This document shows positions 12,345 to 23,196 of a stretch of 64,000 bases of DNA, piece by piece. Position numbers and translations under genes: made by a program. Source of the DNA: Sclerotiophoma versabilis (lineage: Eukaryota; Ascomycota; Dothideomycetes; Pleosporales; Didymellaceae); the NCBI GenBank assembly GCA_012274445.1, contig JAAROD010000004.1, forward strand, positions 1 through 64,000. Direction: 5' to 3'. Under the pieces are notes generated by a model. The model was not told the DNA's origin. It made no database searches and saw only the letters and a program-made list of their open reading frames with translations. The stretch's first letter is position 1, and every line of letters starts with the position of its first letter.

Positions 12345-14326
12345 TTACCTATCTTTACTATAAGAATCTAATGTATCTACGTGTTGCTTTGTTATCTATT
12401 AAGTAATTACTAGCTGTATTATACTAAGCAGCTGTTTAGCTGTAGTTACTAACTAAAGCGCTAGATTGTTTGTAACTTCTAGAATCTAACAGATAAGATT
12501 AAGCGCAGTTTACGCAATTATAAGTAGACTAATTTTATAAATCTCCTCTAATATAGGGCTAGTAATATACCTATGTTATAGAGACAACCCTGCGTAGATT
12601 ATAATAATAGATAGTACTTTTCTCTATACCTTATACTTAAACTATGTGCTATAGGCTTTATTATCTCTACCTAGATACTTATAGAGATAGTGCTCTAGCG
12701 TAGTTATAGTAAAGTCTTTTACATTCTTATATACATAATTAAGGACTACTTACTAGAGGTCTTAAGACTTATTATTAGCCTTATTACTATACCTTACTTA
12801 TAGCGCAGGTACTAGGTTCTTTTATAGTGCAGGCTTGTTATTATTATAGTCTAAGACCTTCTTAGGCTCTGTATTTATTTATAAAATAATATAAGATATT
12901 ACTATACTTATTAGCTTTCCTTTTTGCTTTGTAGTCTTTAAAAGCGCCTAGATGTTAATAAACTAGCGTCCTAGTTCTAAAAGAACTGTTTAATACAACC
13001 TAAGGTATATAATATTATCTATATCTAGAAAGAAGTCTTACTAATATATGCCTAAGGAATAAGGGTCTATGTCTAGCTTAAGGCTAGGATAGAATAGTAT
13101 ATGCACCTTGTGTACAGTTTGCACGCGTAGTAGGCTAGCTAGCTTATTCTAGTTAGCTAGCTAAATATCTAGTCTATACTAGCCTTAAAACTCTAATATA
13201 ACCTTTATTACCTTATCTATTATAGAAAACCAATACTAGGTTATTACTTAGCGTAGATGTATAGAGTATGTCTAAATATAGATTGCACTTATATTATCTA
13301 TCCTATAGCTTACTATCTACTTAAACGTTAAGATATTAAAGGTTGCTTACCTAATTAAGGTGCGGCACTATTAGGTAATTATTAGTCTCTAGCTAAGATT
13401 TCTCTATAGTATAGCTAGCTGTTAAACAGAAAACTTAACTTAACTACTAAGCCTTAGGTGCTCTAGTATCTCCTGTTTAACAGACTTGCTTAAACCTTAG
13501 AACAGCTAGCTGTTGTTAGATAATAAGGTCGCTAGCTCTGTCTATATCTGTCTATAGTTATTAGAAAGAATAATATCTTCTTAATTAGTATGCAGCTAAA
13601 TGTATAAATATAATAGAAGTGTGTCTACCTTTTAGGTTAGCTTGTTGCTTAGTTGTATGTGTAGGGGCTAAAATCTTTGTTATAGATACTACACACCTAC
13701 TACTACTCCTCCTCTAGTAACCTACAACGCTGTAAGTACTCTTTAAAAGCTTTAATGTAATAGTAGCTAGTAATAAGCTCTGCCTTTGCTTCTACTGTGC
13801 TTACCTAGCCTTTAAATAACAGCTACTTTAGATCCCCTTCTTTAGCGCTCTTAGCTACAGTAGCACTTACCTAAGCCTGCCCTATCTCTACTAGGTAGTC
13901 TAGTATCTGCTGCACCTGCGCCTTAAAGTAAGTAACCTGCAACTAGTAGCTTCTATCTTACTAAAGAATACCTACCTTGTTAAAGATCTAGCAGAGATGC
14001 TGCTTATAGGCTAGGTTAATAGGCCTGTTTGCACTAATACTCTATTCTAAGGTAAGTATATTAATTAGGAATTTAGCTGTTATAAGCAGGTAGAGTGCAG
14101 CTTAGTTATAGATAGAGTCTGCCTCCCTAATTTTCTTAATAGCTGTATGTTACCTTTTTTCTATTTTAGTTAAGATGTCTTTATCTTTATACTTTATTAT
14201 AGTTTTACTTTTATTAGAATTAGTATTTAGGAAGAGTAGTTTTTCTAAAGACAAAAGTTTATTATTAAAGCTATGTTAGATTAGTTATAAGCAGGTTAAG
14301 AGTTCGCAAATCCTAGCACAGACCTC

Positions 14327-14397
14327 TTACCCCTAGGGGCAAGTGATGCTAAGACCTTGCCTCTAGGGGCAACTACTATTTTTGCCCCTAGGGGCAA
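14327..14397. repeat. Cluster of three CTAG-centred palindromes, copy 2
   Basis: Same three palindromes at 14327-14342, 14357-14372 and 14382-14397, identical to copy 1 in sequence and spacing. The related internal palindrome is at 11705-11720 (TTACCCCTAGGGGTAA). This end of the unit is also nearly free of differences between copies (about 7353-7517 against 14237-14401). Confidence 0.75.
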
Positions 14398-14819
14398 CCT
14401 AACTCTACTCTATTAGTATAGTTTAGGTATATAGTATAGTAGAGAGTAGTAAAATTCTAGGTTTTATAAAAGAAGAAGTTAGAATCTACCTAGCTACTCT
14501 ACTATATTTATAGGAAAATACAGTCTTAGTTATAATAATAAATAAATTTAAATTAAAATAAAAAAAATCTTTATAAGAGAAATATATAATAATAATATAT
14601 TATATAATAGTATTATAGGTTTATATAATAGCTTATAATATAGTATACTATCTAGTATATTAATATTATTTATATATAATAAGGTAGAAAGAGAGAGGTA
14701 GGTAATTCTAGCTTTTAAGAGAGATAAACCTAGAATTATATAAGAAACTCTTTAGTTTAATAACAGATTTTAAACCTATATAGTAGGTAGAAATAGAATT
14801 AGTAGCTTAATTAATATAT

Positions 14820-15295
14820 AGATTATTAGTCTTAATTATTAAATTCTTAGTTTATAGTAGAGAATTATTAGTTCTTAATTAATAGATTCTTATTTTATAG
14901 TAGAGAATTATTAGCTTAATTAATAGATTCTTAGTTTATAGTAGAGGATTATTAGTCTTAATTAATAGATTCTTAGTTTATAGTAGAGAATTATTAGCCT
15001 TAATTAGTAGATTCTTAGTTTATAGTAGAGAATTATTAGTTATATTATAGGATTATTAGTCTTAATTAGAGGATTATTAGTTATATTATAGAATTATTAG
15101 TCTTAATTAGAGGATTAATAGTTATATTATAGAATTATTAGTTTTAATTAAAGAATTATTAGTCTTAATTAGTAGATTATTAGTTTTAATAAATAGATTA
15201 TTAGTCTTAATTAGAGAATTATTAGTTATATTATAGAATTATTAGTCTTAATTAGTAGATTATTAGTCTTAATTAGTAGATTATTAGCTAGATTT
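14820..15295. repeat. Degenerate AT-rich tandem repeats
   Basis: Repeated variants of TTATTAGTCTTAATTAGTAG alternate with TTCTTAGTTTATAGTAGAGAA in the first half and TTAGTTATATTATAGAA in the second. The array is irregular and has almost no C or G outside CTTA. It is probably an old satellite or a RIPped low-complexity region. Confidence 0.75.
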
Positions 15296-15809
15296 ACAGC
15301 TACTAATTAGTATATATATACTAGCTTAGCGCAGATTACTATTAGGAATTTAAAAACCTAATATATATAGCTATCTAGATATTATATATATATAGACTAT
15401 TAGTAGTATTAAGAAGTAGTCTATATTATAGTAGTATTACTTAACTTACTTTATATTCTACTACTCTTTACTTAACTATAGTCTGCAGCTCTACTTAGTC
15501 TGCTTAGCCTATATTAGTATCTACTTTAGCTTATTCTAAAGACTATTATTATAGTACTATATAAAAAATATACTCTACTATTTAAATATAATATTATTAA
15601 TAAGTATATCTAGCTTTATAGTAAACTACTCTTCTACTTTTATTACTTAGAATAGTTTCTTTTATAGTATCTACTCTACTTTAAATACTAAATTTTATAC
15701 TATTTTATAAAAGTAGCTAATATAGATCTACTAGCTATATAAGTAGAAGATCTTCTTATTCTTTAACTAGTATGTGTTACCTAAATTACTAGCTACTAGC
15801 ATAATATAC
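15296..15809. other. AT-rich spacer, no gene seen
   Basis: AT-rich DNA with stops in all frames and abundant TpA. I see no conserved motif before the LTR that begins at 15810. Confidence 0.5.
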
Positions 15810-16308
15810 TGTTACGATCCTGTGCGGACGAAGCGGCACAGTGATTAAGTAGCCAACCACAGCCCTCACCCATGAACCAGGGGCGGAGTCAGGAAGGATC
15901 TCCCTTTGTACGGTCACGTGACATGCTCGTCAACGAGCATGACACACGTGACTTGCTCGTCAACGAGCATCGTATGTTATCGCTCGTCAACGAGCAACGC
16001 TATGTATTTCATTGGACTGACCCTAGTCGCTCGTCAACGAGCATTACCCCATAGCAAGTATATAGTCAGTAGGAACACAACCCTTATGGTTCGTGTTCAA
16101 CTTAGTCAATCAAGTTTGTCTTTGGAATCTCGACCCCAACTCTCGAGCTAGATAGTCTACTCTATACTACTCATTGTTACCCTCTATTGCCACGGTGTTT
16201 CACTAGGCAATAACCCCAACCCTTACGGACCTTCCTGTACCAGCGCTCATCCCTGAGAACCAATACGAATAGTGCTTACGAGCTTTGCTTGAAAGTACAA
16301 CTTCAACA
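15810..16308 (+). repeat. 5' LTR of the gypsy element, well preserved
   Basis: Starts TG and ends CA. Unlike everything around it, it keeps normal base composition with many CpG and CpA dinucleotides. It carries four copies of the near-palindrome GCTCGTCAACGAGC at 15925, 15955, 15982 and 16029, two of them next to CACGTGAC boxes. Small open frames here (15872-16054, 15906-16151) just translate the repeats and are not considered genes. Confidence 0.85.
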
Positions 16309-17329
16309 TAAGCATCTTTATTAATACTAGAGCTATAAGATTAGCTAATACTATTTTATTAATTTAATCTTAAATATTACTAAGCTTTATAGCTAATCTT
16401 ATCTACCTTAAGGTTATAACCTTATATTTTTAGACTTCTTTAGAGTAATCCCTAATTACTAATTTATATACCTCTATCCTAAGGATGTGCTGTTCTTAAT
16501 TAGTAGTAACACTTAGCTTATCTTTATTACTATTTTCTAAGAGGTTCCTAGAGACTAGCTTTAGAGGGAGAGTTAGATACTCTAGCTCTTATTTATTAAT
16601 TACTACAACCGTTTTACTATCTAGATTAATCTAATCCTATACTGCCTTATCTCTTATATAGAGTTTAAGCTAAGCAAACTAGTAGAGCTAATCTAATTAG
16701 CTTTTAAGTAGGACCTAGCTAGTTAAGAGTTAGAAATTAGATTCTATTATCTAACTATTAAGGAGAGTTATATTTAAAAGTATATAATTAATTCTGTCTA
16801 GCTTTCTAGCTATGCAGAGTATGTAGAGAAATCTACTATATAGTCTTTATAACGCTAAGCTTATAACTATTAGAGCTAAGATAACTAGATAAAATTAATT
16901 TAGGTGTAAAAGAGTTAATTAAGTTTCTTATTTTATTCCTATAGTAAAAGAGTATAACTATATATATATTTTACCTCTAGACTAGTCTTTAATTAGAGCA
17001 GGGCTAATTAATTATCCTTATCTATTAATCTAATCTCTCTAATCTGCCTATGTTACTGTTAATAATTACGTAATTATTAACCTTTACTATAATAATAGAT
17101 AATAATAAACTCTAGTAAAGAAATAGAACCTAGGTACTAAATAGTAAACCTATCTATATAGGTATTATATAGCAAGTATATCTTATAGTCTAGATAGAAT
17201 ACTCTAGAAGAGAAGAAACCTACTATATATTAGTAAGAATATAGTACTAGCTAAAGATAAGTAAAGATAACTATTACTTTATATAGAACTATAATATTTA
17301 TTAGTAAAGTACCTCTTAGAGAGATAGAA

Positions 17330-18190
17330 AACATTATTACCTATAACTATTACTAGTACCTAGCTGTATATAGTAAGACCTTATAGTTAATTTTATTACT
17401 AGTCTTCTACTTTTCTAAGGTTATATAAACCTTATAGCTGTAAAAGACTAACTAAGTAAGAGTATAATCTTAATTCTCTTAAAGAAGATTAAAGTAGATA
17501 ATATTACTTAGGTATTTATATAAGAAGTTTACTAACTATATAAACTTCTATAGTCTATTACCTTAGATAGAAGTACTTAGTTTATTAGTAAACTCTAGAG
17601 AAGAGTATATAAACTTCTAGGCGTATAATAGAACCTTTTTACTATATTCTACCTATAAATAAATAGACTTACTAAGAGAGCTAATAGTAATATTAAAGTA
17701 GTAGTATATATGTACATAAACTAAGCATAAGATAACTAGGCTATACTTACTCTAATACTAAAACTAATACTTAACACCTATATAAGCTTAATAACTAGAG
17801 TCTTACCTTTCTTTCTTTAATATAGGTTTAAGAATACGCTGTTTTCTTTAGACCTGCTAGATAACCTAGCTAAAGGTAACCTAATAGATTATATAATAGA
17901 TCTAAAGAAGTAGGCTAAAATAATTATATAGACCTTACGCTAAGTAGTAAACTAGGTAATTTTAGTAATAATATACTTCTAATAATAATAGAAAGCTTAG
18001 GCTAACTATATAAGATAACTAGCACCTAAATACTAAGTTAGAGACTAGGTCTAGCTAAACCTAAAAAATATTTAGACTAACAGACCTAGTAAAAAGCTAG
18101 ATTAGAAAAATAGGAAGTTCTAAGTAGCCTATATATAAGACCTCTACTAGGTTAAACTTAATATTCTATAGCAGACTAAGTCCTACTATA
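17330..18190 (+). pseudogene. Gypsy integrase relic
   Basis: Plus-strand reading shows, in order, a relic of the integrase core (LLKKIKVDNIT, then LDRSTxFISKLxRRVYKLLGV near 17490-17630), a polypurine-rich linker, and the C-terminal region (VxLNLKNI, TNRPSKKLD and NRKF near 18050-18120, then LLQPAITNLLPL), characteristic of fungal Ty3/gypsy integrases that precede a chromodomain. Interruptions are TAA and TAG at positions where Gln or Trp is expected, consistent with RIP. The gene is dead. Confidence 0.85.
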
Positions 18191-18429
18191 TTAATTTACT
18201 ACAACCTGCTATAACTAATCTTCTACCCTTATAATATAATAATTAAGTACTAGAGGTAGTTATTATATAAGATAAAGACTAAGAGAAATACCTAGAATAC
18301 CTTATTAAAGGTATTATTAATAAATATATATAGAATAATTAACTATAATATTAAGTTAAGTAGGTAGGCTATAAAGCTCTAACTTAGAAGCTAAGAGCTA
18401 ATATTATTAATACTAAAGCCTATAGAAGT

Positions 18430-19876
18430 TAAATAGCTTATATAAGAAATATACAGCTACCTATAAAAAGACTAGCTAGAAACTAGAGAAAGAACCTTAC
18501 CTATATTACGAATAGTAACTGTATAGAAGAACTATACATACTACTAAGAGCCTACTTAGTATTACTAAAGTATCTCTCCTCTGCAGAGGCTGTAATAGCC
18601 TGTCTACTAGAATAACTAGAGGCACTAGAAGCACTATTAGTAGACTTAGAAGAAGTACCTGTATAAGAGTTAGCAAAGTAGTAATAAGCACTACTATTAC
18701 TCTATATATAGTTAGAGTAAGCTCTGTTCTACTGCCTAATAATAGACACGCAGCTAAGAAAAGCTATAAATATCTTCTTACCTTAAACAGCAGCAGCGCA
18801 GTTATTAGTATAACTAGTAAGGTTAACAGCACTATAGAAGTAAATAATAAAGGCCTTAAGGTAGAAGAGGTGCTAAGTAAGCAGCTAATAAGCATAAACA
18901 GTTATATAAGTAATAATAAGAGAGTAATTATAGACTCTAGGACTAAAAACAGCGTTGTACAGGGACTAGTTATAAGAGCAGAGAAAGTAGTTAGTAATAT
19001 AATAGATATTAATCTATATAGAACGTTAGTAAAGGAAAAGACTATAAAAGAAAAGAGTACTGTATAGAAGCAAACGCAAGAACCTAGCAGAGCTTGTTAG
19101 TAATAGCCTTGTCTATAATATACTACATAGTATAGTGCTAGTTAAAGTTAGTAGAACCTTAAGAAATGTTAATATTAGCTAGAATAACGCTTCTAGCAGT
19201 TATATAAGTAATAAGCTAGTAAGTAATATTAATAAGGTAGTTAAAGGCAGTAGAGTAAGTGCTGTTTACAGAGCTACTAGTAGAACCTTAAAGATAGTTA
19301 AGGCTACTACCTAGCTAGCTACTAGGACTCTATATACTGCGAGCGGGAGCAGATATAATAATATATAGAAGTAGAAGATTATTAAAGAAGAAGACTTCTA
19401 GAAAAGCGTATAAAACCTATAGAATAATTAATAAGTTAAGCGTAAGGTAAAGAAAGAGAAGAGCCTCTAGAGAGAGGTCTGTATAGTTTATATAGGGGAC
19501 TTAGACCTATATACCCCTACTAAGGCTATAGAGGTCTTAAGGTAAAGTTAACAGACTAATAGTTACTATATAGAAGAGTAATCGCGAGTTAAGTTATAAG
19601 ACAAGGTAATATAACTAATTAGGACTGCTACTAGTGCTAGAGCTGTATATAAATAGACTGTAATTAGCTAGTGCTATATAAGTATAAGTAAAGGAGTATG
19701 CACATAACAAGATTATAGCTCTATAGTAAAACCTAGATTACCTAATTTAGATGCTGTACCTTGTTTTAAGAATAGTAGCCTACAGGCAACTGTTTTGCTG
19801 TTATGTTACTGCTCTAAGTTTTATGTATAAGCAAACGCGTTAAAGTAAAGGAGAGGGGTATTATAATAGGCTAAGC
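18430..19876. other. AT-rich unclassified part of the subtelomere
   Basis: Between the integrase relic and the 172-bp duplication. A 65-codon open frame at 18870-19067 (plus) is less degraded than its surroundings, and 19500-19860 reads partly as protein with TAG/TAA interruptions. Both may be fragments of nested elements. No family was recognised. Confidence 0.4.
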
Positions 19877-20220
19877 CCTAAGTGTATAAGACTACGTACT
19901 AAACCTACGCACGTGATTATAGAGTATAGCTTAGCATCTTGCTATATCTTGTACAAGAAGAGATAATTCCTTCTTCCTTCTCTATCTTTCTGCTTCTGTA
20001 GTATAGGACAAATGCATACTCGTTAGAAGGCTACTTTAACCCTTAACACCTAAGTGTACAAGACTACGCACTAAACCCACGCACGTAATTACAGAGCATA
20101 GCTTGGCATCTTGCTATATCTCGTACGAGAAGAGATAATTCCTTCTTCCTTCTCTATCTTTCTGCTTCTGTAGTATAGGACAAATGCATACTTGTTAGAA
20201 GGCTACTTTAACCCTTAACA
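19877..20220. repeat. 172-bp tandem duplication
   Basis: Two adjacent direct copies, 19877-20048 and 20049-20220, share nearly every base including GAGATAATTCCTTCTTCC and GTAGTATAGGACAAATGC. Differences are C/T or G/A transitions. On the reverse strand each copy starts TGTTAAGGGTTAAAGTAGCC, which looks like an LTR beginning, so this may be two abutting LTR remnants of another retroelement. Confidence 0.85.
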
Positions 20221-20399
20221 GTTACTTATAGATAATAGCACAGAGGCGTATAAGATCTAGCTAGAACGTAAAAAGAAGGCTAGGTAACAGGAAGAAGAGC
20301 GCTAGTACTAGCAGGAACAGCAGGACTAGTAAGAGAACGCACAAGCGTACTAGTAGGCCTTGTGCTAGTGTCTCCTCTGTAGACGTCTGTAGACAACAT

Positions 20400-20630
20400 T
20401 AAAGGCAGATAAATAGGGCCTAGGTACCCTAAACCTAACCTCTACCCAACTCTATCTAACCTATACCTACGCTAGTAGGTACCCCTACCTAACTCCTACC
20501 CACGCTAGTGCTACCCCTACCTAACCTATACCTACACTAGAGGTACCTTAACCTAACCTATACTCGTGGCCTGTGCGACTCCAACCTAACCCTAACCTAA
20601 TATTAGGTACCCTAAACCTATTTACCAGCC
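20400..20630. repeat. Degenerate telomere-like CCTAACC / GGTACC repeats
   Basis: Irregular repeats of CCTAACC, CTACCTAACC and AGGTACCC, with motifs such as CTAACCCTAACCTAA near 20583-20600. The tract sits exactly where the 5' 172 bp of the 3' LTR should be, so the LTR is truncated against it. It resembles interstitial telomeric sequence left by healing or recombination of an old chromosome end. Confidence 0.6.
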
Positions 20631-20635
20631 TAGTT

Positions 20636-20958
20636 GCTTGTTAATAAGTAACGCTATGTATTTTATTAGACTAACTCTAGTTACTTATTAATAAGTATTA
20701 TCTTCTAGCAAGTATATAGCATGTAGGAACACTGCTCTTATAGCATTGTGTTTAACTTAATTAAGCTTGTCTTTAGAATTTTAAACTAACTCTTAAGCTA
20801 GATAGTCTACTCTATACTACTTATTATTACCCTCTATTATTATAGTGTTTTACTAGGTAATAACCTAACCCCTTATAGACCTTTCTGTACCTATACTTAT
20901 CTCTAAGAACTAATATAAATAGTGCTTGCGAGCTTTGCTTAAAAGTATAACTTTAACA
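20636..20958 (+). repeat. 3' LTR remnant of the gypsy element, RIPped
   Basis: Aligns with 15982-16308 over its whole length, with C-to-T and G-to-A changes throughout. For example GCTCGTCAACGAGCAACG has become GCTTGTTAATAAGTAACG. It ends AACTTTAACA where the 5' LTR ends AACTTCAACA. The first 172 bp of the LTR are absent. Confidence 0.85.
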
Positions 20959-21673
20959 CCTACTTAGGTGTATAGGTTTTTTATCTGTAGAGGACGTTAC
21001 TAATAAATAATACTTAGCTTATAATATTTCTATTCTCTTTAATAATAATAGATAATACTAGCTCTATAGTTCTTTACAGTATTAAGACGTAAAGTCTACT
21101 ATTAGATATAAAGTCTATAAAGCTTCTGCATAACTGCGCAGACCTCTAGATACACTATGCTATACTTTGGGTAAGCACTTAGCAATTAAGCTGGTAGCGA
21201 TTTCTTTAATTAGTTACTCAGCTATTAGTGGGCATAATTCTGAGCTTTCTAGTCTGTTCAATAACTGTTTCAGGTGCAGCGTATTTTTCATGCATCGCAG
21301 TACATCGCGCCACTTCGGAACGCCGAGACGCCCATGGGCCGGTGTTCATTTTGGCTGGTCAGCTACCTTAATCCTGACTCCAGACAAATTGGTAATACTA
21401 CGATCTTACGCTCATATCAAGATTGCTCGGCCTCAAACTGCTCGGCCGAGGTCGCTGCGGTCATACTTCGGCCCCCGAATCATCCGTTGCATACCGTACG
21501 TAGCAAGATCCTGAGATAACACCCGTGCTTTCGTGGCCTTCTGTGAGCTGAAGGGTACTTATATCCCTTCAATACCGCGTAATAATCTCTCGCATCTCTA
21601 TCCAGATATCTTGCGATCCACGAGCATCAGTCCACCATCACCAGGGAAGAGAAAATAAACGTTACAGTGAACT
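20959..21673. other. Transition from RIPped subtelomere to unique DNA
   Basis: AT-rich until about 21150, then base composition becomes normal within roughly 100 bp. Overlapping open frames at 21167-21514 and 21274-21519 lack any recognisable motif and overlap each other, so I do not call genes. The last 150 bp probably include the promoter and leader of the hydrolase gene that starts at 21674. Confidence 0.5.
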
Positions 21674-23016
21674 ATGGCAGCACCAGGCGGGCTTTACTTT
21701 ATTCAAGAGAAATTAAAAGAACCTGCTCTGCAGCATGAAAGCTTCAAGCAGCTGTGGGAGACGAAATGGAAGAAAGTTGTAAGTTTTGACTCACACTTGT
21801 TGCCACCATGCACTCCATATAATGATATGTCACACTCCAACGCTTACACAACCGCTAGGCTGAGATAGGCGCCTATCCTTTCATGTTCAGCACACTAAAG
21901 GATTTTGAACCGATAGTTCAGGAGCTGGTAGAGTGTGATTTTAAACAGCCCTATGACCGGGACGAGTACGCAAGAGTGTACTTTCCACAAGCTGAGCAGC
22001 TATGGGACGTGGCCAAAGATGCAGAGGCAAAAGGTGAGATTGAAAAGGCGAGCGAGTATTATCTCAGAGCTAGTGCGGTATATCGCCTTGCGCGATTTCC
22101 TACACCACGCAGCAAGGCGCAAAAAGAGGCGTGGCGCTTAGGGAAGGAATGCTGTCTGAAGGGTTTCAGTCTACAACCACATCCTATTATAGAGGTTCAG
22201 ATTCCACATACGCATGGATTTTCCATCGAGGGCAGCATAATTCCAGTCTACTACCTTCTTCCTGAAGGAGCGAGTGAGGATAAGCCTGTCCCCTGTCTTG
22301 TCATCATCACAGGGCTAGACGCTTATCGAACCGAATTCTCCGTGGTCATGGAGGGTTTCCGCAAAGTAGGCATCGCTACCTTGACAATCGAAGTCCCTAG
22401 GACTGGCGACTGTCCTGCATCGCGTTCGGACCCGACAGCCCCAGATCGTCTGTATTCGAGCGTATTCGACTGGATCGCACAGCAAAACGGGCTTAATGCT
22501 AAGAAAGTTAGCGTATAGGCATGCAGTACAGGGGGGAATTATGGAATCCGGGTTGCGCACACGCATTTCAAAAACCTCACCAGTGTTGTCGCGCAAGGAC
22601 CCGGATGTCACCACATGTTTGATCCAGAGTGGCTCAATCAAGTGAACCATCTCGAGTACCCGTCAGACCTCGCGGGTGCATTAGCTCTCAAATTCGGTTA
22701 TGGAGATGACGTTGAATCCTTCAAGCGTGAGGCTTCTGCCAAGTTCTCGCTGCTTAACGACGGCACTCTTGACAAACCCCATTGTGCACGCCTGCTCCTT
22801 GTCAACGGGACAGAGGATGAGATATTTCCTATCGACGATTGCTATCTTGCACTACAGCATGGTGCACCCAAAGAGGCGCGGTTTGAAACAGGCGCTAAAC
22901 ACATGGGCGGAATGTTAAGCTATCGTGTGGCTATCAAGTGGCTGTTTGACTTATTCGATATCGAGGCTGATCCGACGGTGGTAACGCAAACGCTATCATT
23001 TAAACCAAAGTACTAA
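21674..23016 (+). pseudogene. ayg1-like: Ayg1-like alpha/beta hydrolase with one in-frame stop
   Basis: Two exons (21674-21778 and 21859-23016; intron GTAAGT...CTAG) encode an otherwise full-length protein of about 420 residues. It resembles Aspergillus Ayg1, the FrsA-family hydrolase that shortens heptaketide naphthopyrone to a tetrahydroxynaphthalene precursor of DHN melanin. Shared blocks are LWETKWK, KDFEPI, LITGLDxYR-like VIITGLDAYR, DCPASRSDPTAPDRLYSSVFDWI, GPGCHHMFDPEWL and LLLVNGTEDEIFPIDDC. At 22516-22518 a TAG replaces the Trp that precedes the nucleophile elbow; the frame is otherwise intact to the TAA at 23014. The elbow reads A-C-S-T-G-G, so the first Gly of GxSxG is also missing. 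Either the copy is a recent pseudogene or the stop is a strain-specific allele. Confidence 0.85.
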
Positions 23017-23196
23017 AGCTGAAATCAAGAAGACCGTATTGGCCAAGTAAGTCGGAAATGGAAGTCCAAGGCATGCTGTTACTGCGGACATTACAGTCCC
23101 AAGAAAGCAGAAATAAAAGTTGTATCATAGAAAGAGTATTAAGTAAATGATCAAAGTGATATTTAGCCCTGTTCATCTCCTTAGATACCTGTCATG

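Larger units (their letters stand above)
7550..14433. repeat. Subtelomeric long tandem repeat, copy 2 (6.88 kb)
   Basis: Second head-to-tail copy of the 6,884-bp unit. In sampled stretches it is about 92 % identical to copy 1. Both copies carry private C-to-T and G-to-A changes, so they were mutated at least partly independently, though copy 2 more often has the mutated base. The copy ends at about 14433, where the sequence passes into unrelated AT-rich DNA. It contains the same minus-strand coding relics and the same palindromes. Confidence 0.9.
15810..20958 (+). mobile_element. Decayed Ty3/gypsy LTR retrotransposon
   Basis: Two related sequences bound the element: 15810-16308 begins TGTTACG and ends CAACA, and 20636-20958 matches the last 326 bp of it. 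Between them, plus-strand frames contain a RIPped integrase and its C-terminal region, the order expected for Ty3/gypsy elements (chromovirus-like). The internal part is only about 4.3 kb and the distance from 5' LTR to integrase is too short for an intact gag-pol, so a large piece is missing. Foreign repeats (172-bp duplication, telomere-like motifs) occupy the 3' part. It cannot be autonomous. Confidence 0.85.

Noticed and set aside
15872..16151. Two overlapping plus-strand open frames with repeated LVNEH-type residues
   Set aside because: The repeated residues only translate the GCTCGTCAACGAGC palindromes of the LTR; both frames overlap and neither has other support.
21167..21519. 115- and 81-codon plus-strand frames in the transition zone
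   Set aside because: They overlap in different frames, start inside or next to AT-rich decayed DNA, and show no motif or splice support.
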